NCBI GenBank assembly: GCA_938040325.1
Contig: CALHXW010000193.1
Coordinates: forward strand, 1-64,000
Direction of reading: 5' to 3'
Length of the DNA stretch: 64,000 bases
Origin: an uncultured bacterium
Lineage (GTDB): Bacteria; Myxococcota_A; UBA9042; PHBI01
Below, piece after piece: positions 29,818 through 40,326 of the stretch (the first letter of the stretch is position 1; the number at the start of each line of letters is the position of its first letter). A model generated the notes under the pieces. The model was not told the origin of the DNA. It did no database searches and saw only the letters and a list, made by a program, of their open reading frames with translations. The translations under genes were made by a program, and so were the position numbers.

Positions 29818-31845
29818 TCAGTCTGAGCTGCTGCTGGGCTGCGCGGCGCTGTACTTAGCGACGTAGGCACGCAGGTCGTCGAGCTCCTTTGCGTACCCGC
29901 CGGAGAGGATCGGAAACCGGCACCATGTCTTCGGATCGAGGTTTTCGTCATCGACATGGAAGCTCGGCGCATAGCGCTCGCGCTTCCATTGGTTGCGGCA
30001 CCAGAGCTTGAAGAAGCGCTCGACCCAGGCGCCGAGCTGCTCCAGCCCATACTGGGGGAACTCGAGGCGCATCAAGCGAAAGCACTCGACCGGGTCCTGC
30101 TTGTCTCGGATCGCCGCGCGCTCGATCGCGTCCAGCAGGGGGTAGGGCATCAGGTCCCCCTCATCGGTCTGCCCCTCGGACTGGGGACGTAGCTCGGCCG
30201 TCGGCTGCTGCACGTTCACCACTTGGAGCGCCGGCAGCGGTCCGACGCCATCCGGGCCGAGCTCTTCGTACCAGCGCAGCCAGGTCCGAAGGAATGCCTT
30301 GTCGATGCCGGCGATCGGCGAGATGCCACCGCACGTGTCGCCGTCCATCGTGGCATAGCCCACCGCCGCTTCGGACCGGTTCGAGGTCGACACCAGCAGC
30401 GCCTTTCGGATGTTGGCAAGCATCCAAACGCTCGGTCCACGAACCCGCGCCTGGATGTTCTGCAGCGCCAGGTCGTCGGTCTCCCACGTAAGCTCGCGGT
30501 CGATCCCACCCTCGACGAGGGCAACGTACCGCTCGACCAGGCCATCCACATCGAGATGCATGAACTCTGCGTGGATCGCAGCCGCGACGGTCCGCGCGGC
30601 GTTTGTGGTCACCTCGCCGCTGTTGCGGGTTGCCTGGTAGACGCACACCAGCATTCGCTCAACGAGCTCCGGCACGGTCGTCGCGTCGGCGAGCTCCGTG
30701 TAGTAGCTGAGGCGCTCCTTGAAGCCGTCGACCCCGAGCGCGTCGGTGGCAAACCGCACCATCAGGGCAACGAGGCACGCGCAGGCGGTCGAGTCTGCCC
30801 CGCCCGACAGCGAGATGACGAAGCCGCGGCTATAGCTCCGACGCATGTAGTCGAACAGAGAGAGCGAGATCGCGCGTGCGAACTCCTCCTCTTTGCGATG
30901 CTCGGACTGTTCCCAAGCGGCCGTGGAGACCCCTGTGGGCAACGCCGGATCGAGCTCCGGCCAGCTGAACGGGATGGTGACACACTCACCCTCCGGCTCA
31001 TCAAACGAGGGCCGGAAGCTGTTGGTCCAGCCCTGAATCATCCGCGTCTGCTCGACATCGATCACGGCCGTCGTCAGGGACACATCCTCGTAGCCGAAGC
31101 GCTCTCCGGCCGCCAGGAGACGACCTTCCGAGGCGATCAAGGCTCCGCCGTCATAGACGATGCGGCCAGAGTCGTTGCCCAGAAGGTTCGCGTAGACGTA
31201 GGTGACGGCGAAGGCACGGCTGCCCTCGATCACAAAGCGCTTTCGCACATCGAGCTTTCCGAAGGCGAAGTGGCTTGCTGACGGGTTGAGAATGATATCG
31301 ACCCCGCGGCCCGCCAGCGACGTTCCTGGTCGCGATGCAACCCAGGCGTCCTCGCAGATCTCAAAGCCGATCCGCACCCCGCCAACCTCGAAGTAGATGT
31401 CGCCGATCGGGTAGTCCACGCCGTCAACATCGAGCTGGCCGTGGGCTCCAAGCTGCCACGGCTTAAACCAGCGAGGCTCGTAGTGAACGCCGTCTCCTGC
31501 GAGGTGGCGCTTACAGACGATGCCGACGACTTTGCCGTCAGCAACCATGCACGCGGCGTTAAAGATCGCGTTGCGATAGACGATCGGCAAGCCGACGCTG
31601 ACAACGATGCCGACCGTTTCCGGCACGATCTGGTCGACAAGCACGTCCCATGCCTCACGCTGTACACTCGGCGAGAAGAAGCCGTCCTGGCAGCCGTAGC
31701 CCGTTAGCACCATCTCGGGCAGGCAGAGCACGGTGACGCCCTCGGCCTTTGCGCGACGGATCGCCTCAATGGTTCGCGCCGCGTTGCCGCGCCAGTCCAA
31801 GGGCGTCTGGTTGAGGATGGCCGCTGCGACTTTGACGAGCTTCAT
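29818..31845 (-). CDS. nadE: Glutamine-dependent NAD+ synthetase
   Basis: N-terminal nitrilase-like ([23 protein letters not shown]); [37 protein letters not shown]. Confidence 0.96.
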   Translation of the reverse strand: MKLVKVAAAILNQTPLDWRGNAARTIEAIRRAKAEGVTVLCLPEMVLTGYGCQDGFFSPSVQREAWDVLVDQIVPETVGIVVSVGLPIVYRNAIFNAACMVADGKVVGIVCKRHLAGDGVHYEPRWFKPWQLGAHGQLDVDGVDYPIGDIYFEVGGVRIGFEICEDAWVASRPGTSLAGRGVDIILNPSASHFAFGKLDVRKRFVIEGSRAFAVTYVYANLLGNDSGRIVYDGGALIASEGRLLAAGERFGYEDVSLTTAVIDVEQTRMIQGWTNSFRPSFDEPEGECVTIPFSWPELDPALPTGVSTAAWEQSEHRKEEEFARAISLSLFDYMRRSYSRGFVISLSGGADSTACACLVALMVRFATDALGVDGFKERLSYYTELADATTVPELVERMLVCVYQATRNSGEVTTNAARTVAAAIHAEFMHLDVDGLVERYVALVEGGIDRELTWETDDLALQNIQARVRGPSVWMLANIRKALLVSTSNRSEAAVGYATMDGDTCGGISPIAGIDKAFLRTWLRWYEELGPDGVGPLPALQVVNVQQPTAELRPQSEGQTDEGDLMPYPLLDAIERAAIRDKQDPVECFRLMRLEFPQYGLEQLGAWVERFFKLWCRNQWKRERYAPSFHVDDENLDPKTWCRFPILSGGYAKELDDLRAYVAKYSAAQPSSSSD

Positions 31846-33323
31846 ACGTCGACCTCATGTCCTCGCGCCGCGAGCACGAGGCGCTGTTTTTCGGCAAAGA
31901 GGCCGGCCTCGAGACCGACCGGGTAGGTGTGCGGATTGAGCAGCCGCCGGATGCCGGCGTGGAGTCCCGCTTGCTCGCGTTGCGCGCGCTCGCGGATCGT
32001 GTCGAGGGGCTCGTGAGGGCGAACTTGCCGCCCCGCCCGCAGGACAGGCTCAAGGAGCTCGCGTGATGTCGTAGCGGGCGTGAACACCTTACGCCGCGTC
32101 GCGTCGCTCGGGTCGACCACCACGCATGGCTTAGGCAGACCCGCGAGCTCATCGAAGATCACGTCGCCGAGGAAGACGCCGTTGTCATCGACAAAGCGGC
32201 GCACCTGGAGGACGCCTGGGGTCGACACCTTGATGAGCTGCTCGCTGAGCTTGACCTTCGGCTCCCACTGTCCGTCGGCATCACGAAGCGCGGCGAGCTT
32301 GTAAACGCCGCCGAGGGCTGGCTGATCGTAGGCGGTCACGAGCTTGGTGCCGACGCCCCACACGGCGATGGTGGCACCTTGTTGCTTGAGGCTCTCGATG
32401 ACGGTCTCGCTGAGATCGTTGGACGCGACGATGAGCGCGTCAGGGAATCCGGCGTCATCAAGCTTCTTGCGTGCCTCGACAGAGAGATAGGCAAGGTCGC
32501 CCGAGTCGAGCCGCACGCCGGCCATCTCGAAGCCGCGCTCACGGAGCTTGCGGCCCGCTCGGATGGCGGCGTCAACCCCCGCGAGGGTGTCGTAGGTATC
32601 GACCAAGAAGACGCAGTTGTTCGGCATGGCCGCCGCGTAGGCTTCGAAAGCCGCATCCTCGTCGTCGAACGCCATGACCCAGCTGTGGGCGTGGGTGCCT
32701 CGAACCGGAATGCCGAAGAGCTTGCCAGCGAGAACGTTGGAGGTCGCTGCGCAGCCTCCAACGTACGCGGCGCGGCTTGCTGTGAGTGCACCGTCGATCC
32801 CTTGGGCTCGCCGGAGACCAAACTCGAGGACCGCGTCCCCGCCAGCTGCCACTGTGACACGAGCCGCCTTCGTCGCCACGAGCGTCTGGAAGTTCACAAG
32901 GTTGAGCAGGGCCGTCTCGATGAGCTGGGCTTGCAGGAGGGGCCCCCGCACCCGCACGAGAGGCTGGTGGGGAAAGGTGACCGTTCCCTCAGGGATGGCG
33001 TCCACGTCGCAGCTAAAGGTGAGCGTCTTGAGGTACTCGAGGAAATCCGCGCCAAAGAGCGGCTCGCCGTCGTTGCCTTGGAGGCTGCCGAGGTACGCGA
33101 GGTCGTCGTCGGCGAAGGCAAGGTTGCCGAGGAAGTCGACGACCTGCTCGAGCCCTGCGGCGACCGCGAACCCGCCACCGAATGGGTTCTTGCGGAAGAA
33201 GAGGTGGAAGACCGCTTCGCGCTCGGCCATGCCAGACTTGAAGTACCCATGCGCCATCGTGAGCTGATAGAGGTCGGTCAGCAGCGAGAGCGATGTGCGA
33301 TAGATCGTGTCGAGTGTCGCCAT
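31842..33323 (-). CDS. pncB: Nicotinate phosphoribosyltransferase
   Basis: [52 protein letters not shown]; overlaps nadE start. Confidence 0.96.
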   Translation of the reverse strand: MATLDTIYRTSLSLLTDLYQLTMAHGYFKSGMAEREAVFHLFFRKNPFGGGFAVAAGLEQVVDFLGNLAFADDDLAYLGSLQGNDGEPLFGADFLEYLKTLTFSCDVDAIPEGTVTFPHQPLVRVRGPLLQAQLIETALLNLVNFQTLVATKAARVTVAAGGDAVLEFGLRRAQGIDGALTASRAAYVGGCAATSNVLAGKLFGIPVRGTHAHSWVMAFDDEDAAFEAYAAAMPNNCVFLVDTYDTLAGVDAAIRAGRKLRERGFEMAGVRLDSGDLAYLSVEARKKLDDAGFPDALIVASNDLSETVIESLKQQGATIAVWGVGTKLVTAYDQPALGGVYKLAALRDADGQWEPKVKLSEQLIKVSTPGVLQVRRFVDDNGVFLGDVIFDELAGLPKPCVVVDPSDATRRKVFTPATTSRELLEPVLRAGRQVRPHEPLDTIRERAQREQAGLHAGIRRLLNPHTYPVGLEAGLFAEKQRLVLAARGHEVDV

Positions 33324-33457
33324 GAGCAACTCATAGCGAAGAGCAGCCGCCGCGTCGATAGGCTCACGCGCCGTCGACGGCACAGGCGCGGCGAACAGGT
33401 TGGGGCGGCCGTCGCTCACGATCGCCACGTCGACCGCTGGACCGCGCCGGCAGGTGT

Positions 33458-35191
33458 TTAGCCTCCGACGACGTGACGGCACTCCACCATGAGCTCACCG
33501 CAGAGGTCGCCGATGAGGGTCGCGCCGTGGTCCTCATCGATGGCGCTCTGCAGATCGAGGCCGAGCTGCGACAGGAGCGGGTAGCCGTAGCTGGTGCCCG
33601 TACCGGCGATCTTGTGAGCTACGCTCCGGATGCGGGTCAGGTCGTCGGCCTTCATGGCATCAGCAAGCTCGTCGATTCGCTCCCGCAGGGTCTCCAAATA
33701 CTCCGCGATCAGCCAGTCCGGCAGTCCGCTGGTGTTTTCAGAGGGCTCCGACCGTGCGGGCTTGGCGGCTGGCGTGCCAAAGCTCTGGCTGGTCATCGTT
33801 GCGCGCCGCCGACCGGGTCGCGCAGTCCGCGAGCGTGTGGTGCGCGGGCCGCCGACCAGCAGCCCATCAAGCCGCGCGAGCAGGCTGCGCGGCACGATAG
33901 GCTTGACGATGTACTCATCGCAGCCAGCCGTCAGCGACGCATGTCGGGCGTCGACGGTGGCGTCCGCCGTCAGCGCGACGATCGTGCCGAGGTAGCCGGC
34001 GGCACGGAGCGCCCGCGTTGCCGAGATGCCGTCGAGGACCGGCATCCGGACGTCCATTAGGACGATATCGAACTCCGGCGCGTCCTCCGCGAGGAGCACG
34101 TCCAAGGCTTCCTGCCCGTTGGTGGCCAGCTGAACGGTCGCCCCGGCCTGGGTGAGGAAGCGCTCGATGATGCGCCGGTTGTCCTTGCTGTCGTCGGTCA
34201 CGAAGATGTTGCGCCCGCGGAGAGCGTCCTTGGGCAGCGAGACGCGGCTCGCAACCCGAGTTGTCGCGTGGATGTGCTCGGGATCGACCAGCGAGACCAT
34301 GTCGCGTCGAGTGACAGGAAGCGTCAGGGTAAAGGTGCTGCCCCGACCGAGCTCCGAGGTGACGCGCAGGTCGCCGTCGAGCCGCATAGCGAGCCGGCGG
34401 GAGATGTCGAGCCCCAAGCCGGTGCCGCCATAAGACGCGTCATGGCTTTGGGTGAACGGCTGAAAGATCGTGTCGAGCTGGTCGGCAGGGATCCCCACGC
34501 CTGTGTCAGCGACGGCGATCTTGAGCGTGCCACCTAGGTCATGGCTCACAGCCGAGATCTCGACCCGGACCCCGCCTTCCGACGTGAACTTGACGGCGTT
34601 CGACAGGAGATTGACGACGATCTGGCGAAGCCGGAGGGGATCGCAGTGGATCTCGCTAGGAACAGAGCCCTCGCACGACAGGTCGAGGGAGATGCCCTTG
34701 GTCTGGGCGGCCGCGGCAAAGAGGCTCATGATCTCGGCAACCTCACGCAGGATCGGCGTGGGCTCGAGGTTGATTGCGAGCTCGCCCGCTTCGATCTTGG
34801 TGAGGTCGAGGATGTCGCCGACCAGGCCGAGGAGGTGCTCGGCGGAGCGCTGCAGAGCCAGCGACCACTCGCGGCACTCGGCATCGGGGAGATCTGCCCC
34901 TTCGATGAGGTTGGCGTAGCCCATCACTGCCGTCAGCGGCGAGCGAATCTCATGGCTCATGTTCGCCAGAAAGCGACTCTTGGCTTTGTTGGCGGCTTCA
35001 AGAGCTGCCATGGTCTCTTCTAGCTCGCCTGTGCGGGCGGCGATGCGTGCCTCAAGCTGCTCAGCTGCGGCGCGGAGCTCTTGGTTGGCCTCCCAGAGCT
35101 CAAGGCTCTTTTGCTCGAGGATCGCCTCTGCTTGTCGGCGTGCGCTCTTCTCGCGCTCAAGGCGCCGCTTCCATGCGTCGTCACTCGGCAT
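33458..35191 (-). CDS. Hybrid sensor histidine kinase (coiled coil, HisKA, HATPase, REC, HPt), probable H-NOX-associated kinase
   Basis: [62 protein letters not shown]...[11 protein letters not shown]; HPt segment [17 protein letters not shown]. Confidence 0.94.
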   Translation of the reverse strand: MPSDDAWKRRLEREKSARRQAEAILEQKSLELWEANQELRAAAEQLEARIAARTGELEETMAALEAANKAKSRFLANMSHEIRSPLTAVMGYANLIEGADLPDAECREWSLALQRSAEHLLGLVGDILDLTKIEAGELAINLEPTPILREVAEIMSLFAAAAQTKGISLDLSCEGSVPSEIHCDPLRLRQIVVNLLSNAVKFTSEGGVRVEISAVSHDLGGTLKIAVADTGVGIPADQLDTIFQPFTQSHDASYGGTGLGLDISRRLAMRLDGDLRVTSELGRGSTFTLTLPVTRRDMVSLVDPEHIHATTRVASRVSLPKDALRGRNIFVTDDSKDNRRIIERFLTQAGATVQLATNGQEALDVLLAEDAPEFDIVLMDVRMPVLDGISATRALRAAGYLGTIVALTADATVDARHASLTAGCDEYIVKPIVPRSLLARLDGLLVGGPRTTRSRTARPGRRRATMTSQSFGTPAAKPARSEPSENTSGLPDWLIAEYLETLRERIDELADAMKADDLTRIRSVAHKIAGTGTSYGYPLLSQLGLDLQSAIDEDHGATLIGDLCGELMVECRHVVGG

Positions 35192-35351
35192 GCAATGACC
35201 TGCTCGCTTCGCAGACGACCGGCCAGCTGCGGGGTGCAGCAAGCGTCCCAAGCCCGCGGCTCACGTCGTGGGAAGTGTCACTCGAGTCGATCACCCGGGC
35301 TCTCCGTTGTGGCGGTGTCAGTTCGTGCAGCTCAGCGCTTCTATCGGCTCA

Positions 35352-35897
35352 TCAGCCCACGCGCTTGAGGCCGAACCGAACGTGCGTACCGCCGTCGCTC
35401 GGCAGATTCTCGCGCGCGATCTCTACCTGCTCGTTGAAGTGGGCGAAGCACCCGCGGATCAATCCCTCGCAGAGGTCCGCCATCGGCCGCTGAGACCGAT
35501 AGATGAGAACCATCGAGTCGTCCGTCCGCTCGCCGTACTCGAACGATGGCAGCTCCGCGTCGGGATAGAGCTTTCGGACCTCCACGTGGATGTGGTCTTC
35601 GATCGCCCCAATGAGCTCGAAGCCGCCACCGACACTGCCGATGTACTCCGGATGTGCCTTCGCGAGTCGGCCAAAGAGGTGCTTTCCAAACGCCGCTTGC
35701 TGGTCCGCGACCGACATCCCGACTTTCGCTTCCACCGTGTTCAGCAGCGTCAACACTTCCGACGCGGGGTAGGTCCCGACCGCGGTATAGGCCGCCCCGG
35801 ACGGCAGATTTGCCGTCTCGATGACGTCGTCGACAACGTCCATGCCGAGCGCGGACTCTAGGAAGTCGATGAGCTCGACGAAGATGATTCCTTTCAT
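35352..35897 (-). CDS. H-NOX (heme NO-binding) protein
   Basis: MKGIIFVELIDFLESALG N-terminus; IHVEVRKLYPDAELP with candidate proximal His; YxSxR motif YRSQR. Confidence 0.92.
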   Translation of the reverse strand: MKGIIFVELIDFLESALGMDVVDDVIETANLPSGAAYTAVGTYPASEVLTLLNTVEAKVGMSVADQQAAFGKHLFGRLAKAHPEYIGSVGGGFELIGAIEDHIHVEVRKLYPDAELPSFEYGERTDDSMVLIYRSQRPMADLCEGLIRGCFAHFNEQVEIARENLPSDGGTHVRFGLKRVG

Positions 35898-36256
35898 TGT
35901 GTCTCCCAGCTGTCGGTGACATCGGCGAGCCTACACCGACCGGAGATCGTTGCGTAGTCGGCGGGCCGGAGCTGCCCATGCAGCGAAAACTTCGGGGGTG
36001 TCCGGTAAGCGCCCGCCGTGCGCCCGCACGGTCCCGCCTGCAAACGACGGACTGACCGATCATCTCGAGCGGTCCGCCAACGCCACGCAGGCAGCTCTTG
36101 AGTCTGCCTAGCCCAGCCGGCGAGCTGCGGCGCCGGTCTCGCGCAACACGCGCTGCGTCCCCATTCGGTGCGGCGTTGATGCCGTAGCCTTGCGCGAATT
36201 CTTGTGAAAAGACCGGGCGAGGCGATCGCGGCGTGCTCGAGCTCTCGTGCGGCGGA

Positions 36257-37093
36257 TCAGTTCAGGAGCGTATCCTCTGAGGGCAACATCCGCAGCTTGA
36301 CCGTGGCGAGCGCCCCTGCCGGTTGACCATCGAAACGCTGGGCAATGTCGGCGTAGATGTCGCGCGTCATCGTCTGCGTCGTCATGGCCTCGGTCAGCTG
36401 TGCGAGCGCGAGTGCGTCCCGACCAGAGTCAGGTCGGAGAGCCGCAAGCATCCGCGCCGCTCGATAGTGTGTGGCTCGCGCTGGCCAAGCGTCGTCCTGA
36501 GCGGCACTGCGCGTCAAGTTGCGTAGGACGCGCTCCGCAATCGCCGCGGCCGGCACTGGGGCGAGGAAGCGATCGTCCCAAGCCAGTCCGTTGGTCATCG
36601 CCGCAACCAACGAGCGGCAGGCGTCCACCGTCAGCGTCTCCCCGCCGGAGAACGGGTCGATCAGCCGGCCGTCCACCCGGGCGATGAAGTGACAGGGCAG
36701 GCCGATACCGTCGGCGACGAGCCCTGCGCCGCGGGCCGTGAGGACCCAGATCGCGGTGACGAGAATCGGCATGCCTCGGCGCCGCTCGATGACACGACTG
36801 AGCAGGCTGTTGTCGATGTCGTAGTAGCTCTCGCGGTCGCCGCGTAGCCCGCCTTCCCCGACCAGCACGTCGCGAAGCGCATCGAGGGGATCGGTTCGGT
36901 GCGACTGGCGCACGGCTTCGGACCACGCTCGGAGCTGGCGGCGGCTCTGCTCGCGGACCGCGCGTGGCGCCCGCTCGAGACCGCAGAGCGCGCCAAAGAG
37001 ATCCCCGCTCCGTGCGGCCGCAACGACGCGCTCAAGGGCCTGATCGTCGTGGGCGGACCAGAGCTCGTCGTGGGTGTGCGTCGGTTGCGTCAT
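36257..37093 (-). CDS. SirB1/transglutaminase-like family protein
   Basis: YYDIDNSLLSRVIERRRGMPILVTAIWVLTARGAGL...GIGLPCHFIARVDGRLIDPFSGGETL. Confidence 0.88.
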   Translation of the reverse strand: MTQPTHTHDELWSAHDDQALERVVAAARSGDLFGALCGLERAPRAVREQSRRQLRAWSEAVRQSHRTDPLDALRDVLVGEGGLRGDRESYYDIDNSLLSRVIERRRGMPILVTAIWVLTARGAGLVADGIGLPCHFIARVDGRLIDPFSGGETLTVDACRSLVAAMTNGLAWDDRFLAPVPAAAIAERVLRNLTRSAAQDDAWPARATHYRAARMLAALRPDSGRDALALAQLTEAMTTQTMTRDIYADIAQRFDGQPAGALATVKLRMLPSEDTLLN

Positions 37094-37098
37094 AGGGC

Positions 37099-38310
37099 CT
37101 ACTCGAAGGCGTCTTCGAGCTTCGCGCGGTCGCTCTGTGCAACCCCAAGCTCGTGGACAAGGATAGCGATTCCATAGGCTTGCGCGAGCAGTACGGAGAC
37201 AAGCGCGACAGCACGCGTGAAGGTCAGCCACGAGGGCTCGCCGTGGGAGAGGATGGCGACGAGCACAAGCAATGCGGTCGTCGTCGCCGCGAGCAGCCAG
37301 CGCGCTCGGTTTCCTTGCGCAAGGCGGGGCCAGCCAATCAGCAACGACGACGTCGGAGCCAGCAAGGCCAGCGCCACCATGAACTCGCGCTCTTCATCGG
37401 GCCACCACGGCCACGTCCCGAGCCGGAAACGCCAGACCGCGATCGCGACGAGCGCCGCTGCCAAGAGGCCGCACAAGACTCTCCAGAAGATGTTGGTCGG
37501 CTCGCGGCTCGGCGGGTTCGACATCAGAACAACCGTGACGCTCGCGACCCCTAAGGCGACAGCGCACACGACGTAAGGTGACCAGCGCCACCACCCGAGC
37601 AGCGCGAGCGCCCAGCAGCCGACGACGATCCCGACAAGCCGGATGCTGCCTTGCTCGGCGCTCTTCGTGCGGGCGTCACGACGGCCGCGGCTCGCTGGGC
37701 GCAGCTCGACCGCCAGGGAGACGAGGGCAAAGAGGGACACGACACTTGCCAGCAAGAGCGCCGAGCGAGCGATACCGACCGGCGTCGTGATCCCAATGAG
37801 GCTGAGCTGGCTGAGCAGGCCGCTCACGGCGGCAAGGCCGGCCGCTGCCGTGAAGACTTGGCGATGCGCGGCCAACCCGAGAGAGGCGCTCAGATGGGCG
37901 AAGAAGAGCCCTTGGAGTAGGCCTGTGAGGCCGATGACGGCAGAGCGGGCAGCGCCCCAGCCAGTCGCGCCTGCAAAGGGAGCGGGCGGCGACGCGAGCG
38001 TGGAGAAGTCACCGAGCAGTAGGCCCGCGCCTGCGACCGAGAAGAGGACCGCCATGAGAAAGCGATTGCCGCCAACGTGGGTGAGCGATGCAAACATCGT
38101 CAGCGACACGACGCCGACGGCGAGCAGCCGCGACATAAAGGCCAGGGAGTAGAACCACTCGTTGGCGGCCACGATCAGCGGGTGCCCGCCTGTCATGCCC
38201 ACCAGCCAGTAGTGGGTGACGTTGGTCACCAACAGAAACGCGAGCGCCCACACAGAGCGCACGAGCCAGCGCTGCAGGTTGCTTGTTTTGATCGCTTGGG
38301 GTTGCTGCAT
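37099..38310 (-). CDS. Polytopic membrane protein
   Basis: 403 aa with multiple TM segments; no recognised family. Confidence 0.7.
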   Translation of the reverse strand: MQQPQAIKTSNLQRWLVRSVWALAFLLVTNVTHYWLVGMTGGHPLIVAANEWFYSLAFMSRLLAVGVVSLTMFASLTHVGGNRFLMAVLFSVAGAGLLLGDFSTLASPPAPFAGATGWGAARSAVIGLTGLLQGLFFAHLSASLGLAAHRQVFTAAAGLAAVSGLLSQLSLIGITTPVGIARSALLLASVVSLFALVSLAVELRPASRGRRDARTKSAEQGSIRLVGIVVGCWALALLGWWRWSPYVVCAVALGVASVTVVLMSNPPSREPTNIFWRVLCGLLAAALVAIAVWRFRLGTWPWWPDEEREFMVALALLAPTSSLLIGWPRLAQGNRARWLLAATTTALLVLVAILSHGEPSWLTFTRAVALVSVLLAQAYGIAILVHELGVAQSDRAKLEDAFE

Positions 38311-38379
38311 CGCCGCGCATCTTCGGTGGGCGCCGCTGCATCTGCAAGGCTGTCGCCACCAGCGCGCGATCGAGCGCTG

Positions 38380-40326
38380 CTAGAAGACCCGCATGATCCA
38401 GACCACCTGGAAGTTGTAGGGCCGTGCCTCGTTGCCGCCCGCGGAGGCCGACGAGCCGCTGATCGCATGGGTGTGTCCGCCTGCAGCGCCCGTGCTGCCA
38501 GTGAGCGAGTGGGAGTGCCCGCCCGCAGCGCCGCTCGTTCCAGTGATCGCGGTGTTGCCGATGCCGGTCTTGGCGCCCGCAACCGTCAGGGTGGGGTCGC
38601 CCGCCTGGGGCGCTGCTGCCGTCTGGTTGGCGCCGTGATCGTGGGTCGACTTCAGCGCGCCTGCCGCGTGCGAGTGGTTTGGCACGCTGCCGATCGTGAG
38701 GCTGCCTTGGGTGTGGCTGTGGTCGCCGACCGATGACGCGGTCAGTCCGCCGCTGCCGTGCGTGTGGGTGAGGTTCGCTGAGGTCTGGGTCGTGCCGCTT
38801 GTCGAGCCGCCTCGCAGGAAGCGACCGCCGAGGCCGATCGCAACCGGGCCGTTGAGGTCGGGCGTGGTCACGCTACCGACCGTCTTGCCCGGGGCGACGC
38901 CACCCGTCGCGTACGCGCGAGGGTCGAGCACCTGTGAGCCATCGCAGGCCATCCAGCCGACCGGGATGGGCAGGGCGGGGTTCACGATGTTGGGGTGAAA
39001 CGCGACGATGCTTCCAGCAGGCGCAAGCCCGGTGGTGCTCGCCGGTGCGGCGCAGGTCCACGCGCTGCCGTTCCACTGGACCAGCTCGCCGGTCTGGCAG
39101 TTCAGCGACGAGAGGGTGTCAGGACCGCCCTGGCTCAGGGTCGCACAGACCCAAGAGCTGCCGTCGTAGCGAGGCACTTGGTTCGCGGCGCAGCTCAGCG
39201 AGGCGACCGTGTCATCGTCGTTAGCGCAGGCCCACGATGTCCCGCTGCGCTTGGGGACCTGACCGCCGGCGCAAGCTCCCAGGCCGGCCAGCAGGTCACT
39301 GTCGTAGGCGCAGGTCCAGACGCCATTTTGGAATCGCGGCACTTGAGTGTTGGCGCAGCTGAGCGTGCCCAGCGCGTTGCCGTCGTTGCCGCAGCTCCAG
39401 GCGCTGCCGTTCCACTTGGGGACCTGACCAGCCGCGCAGCTCGTGAGCGCGCCGAGCTGGTCTTGGTTGAGGTCGGGTGCGCAGCCCCACTGAGCGCCGT
39501 TGAACTTCGCGACCTCACCGGCTGCGCAGCTGAGCGCTTCGAGTGTGTCGGGTGGCGTCGAGCTACAGATCCAGGCTGAGCCATCGAAGCGCGCGACTTG
39601 ATTGACGCCACAGCTCAACACGCCCAGCGTGTCGTTGGTGGCCGAGGGCGAGCACTGCCAGCTCGACCCGCTCCAGGCGGCAACCTCGCCGGGGTTGCAC
39701 GAGAGGGCCGCGAGGGTGTCGTCGTCGCCAGGAGAGAAGTTGTTGTTGGCGAGGTATTGCGCCACGGCGCCCTCGTCGAGGTAGCCCTCTTGCGCGAGCA
39801 CCTGGGTCAGCTCACCGTCGGTCACGCATAGGGCGGGGATGTCGGCGGCGAGGACATAGCTTGAAGACGGCAAGCCGCCGAGGGCATCGGCGTTGCTGGC
39901 CACCTCAGCGCTCGCTGAGCGCTCGCTCCAGATCGCATAGGCTGAGGCGACCACGCGCTGGCGCGGAAAGAGCTCGCCACCGCCGTTGATCGCGAGGCCG
40001 ATATAGGTCTGCGCATTGGCGAGGGCCGCCGGCGTCAGCGGGTTGATGTCGCCGAGGATGGCCTGCATCACGCCGGTGTCGATCGCGACGTTGGAGACGG
40101 TCTCCTGCCAGAGCGGCGTGCCGCCGGCGGACGCGTCATAGATGCTGAAGGTCACGTTGATTGGACCCGATGGGCAGTCGGCCGCCGAGGGGCAGTGCAG
40201 TGGGGCACCTGCGGCGTCGGTCAGAAAGCCCTGGTAGTGGAGCTGGTTGGGTGGGGCTTGCGCCGCGGCGTGGGGCGCGAGCAACCCAAGCAGAGCTGCT
40301 GGCCAGAGAGTCTTCCACATCGTCAT
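38380..40326 (-). CDS. Exported protein with tandem two-Cys repeats and phage tail-collar-like C-terminus
   Basis: About eight repeats like LSCAANQVPRYDGSSWVCA; C-terminal GWMACDGSQV...GGHSHSLTGSTGAAGGHTHAISGSS...ARPYNFQVVWIMRV. Confidence 0.82.
   Translation of the reverse strand: MTMWKTLWPAALLGLLAPHAAAQAPPNQLHYQGFLTDAAGAPLHCPSAADCPSGPINVTFSIYDASAGGTPLWQETVSNVAIDTGVMQAILGDINPLTPAALANAQTYIGLAINGGGELFPRQRVVASAYAIWSERSASAEVASNADALGGLPSSSYVLAADIPALCVTDGELTQVLAQEGYLDEGAVAQYLANNNFSPGDDDTLAALSCNPGEVAAWSGSSWQCSPSATNDTLGVLSCGVNQVARFDGSAWICSSTPPDTLEALSCAAGEVAKFNGAQWGCAPDLNQDQLGALTSCAAGQVPKWNGSAWSCGNDGNALGTLSCANTQVPRFQNGVWTCAYDSDLLAGLGACAGGQVPKRSGTSWACANDDDTVASLSCAANQVPRYDGSSWVCATLSQGGPDTLSSLNCQTGELVQWNGSAWTCAAPASTTGLAPAGSIVAFHPNIVNPALPIPVGWMACDGSQVLDPRAYATGGVAPGKTVGSVTTPDLNGPVAIGLGGRFLRGGSTSGTTQTSANLTHTHGSGGLTASSVGDHSHTQGSLTIGSVPNHSHAAGALKSTHDHGANQTAAAPQAGDPTLTVAGAKTGIGNTAITGTSGAAGGHSHSLTGSTGAAGGHTHAISGSSASAGGNEARPYNFQVVWIMRVF

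Noticed and set aside
38372-38383. GAGCGCTGCTAG at the stop codon of 38380..40326, resembling the family A right end
   Set aside because: Only about 10 nt match and CATTTCCCGG is absent upstream; may be chance, so not counted among the five stop-overlap cases.
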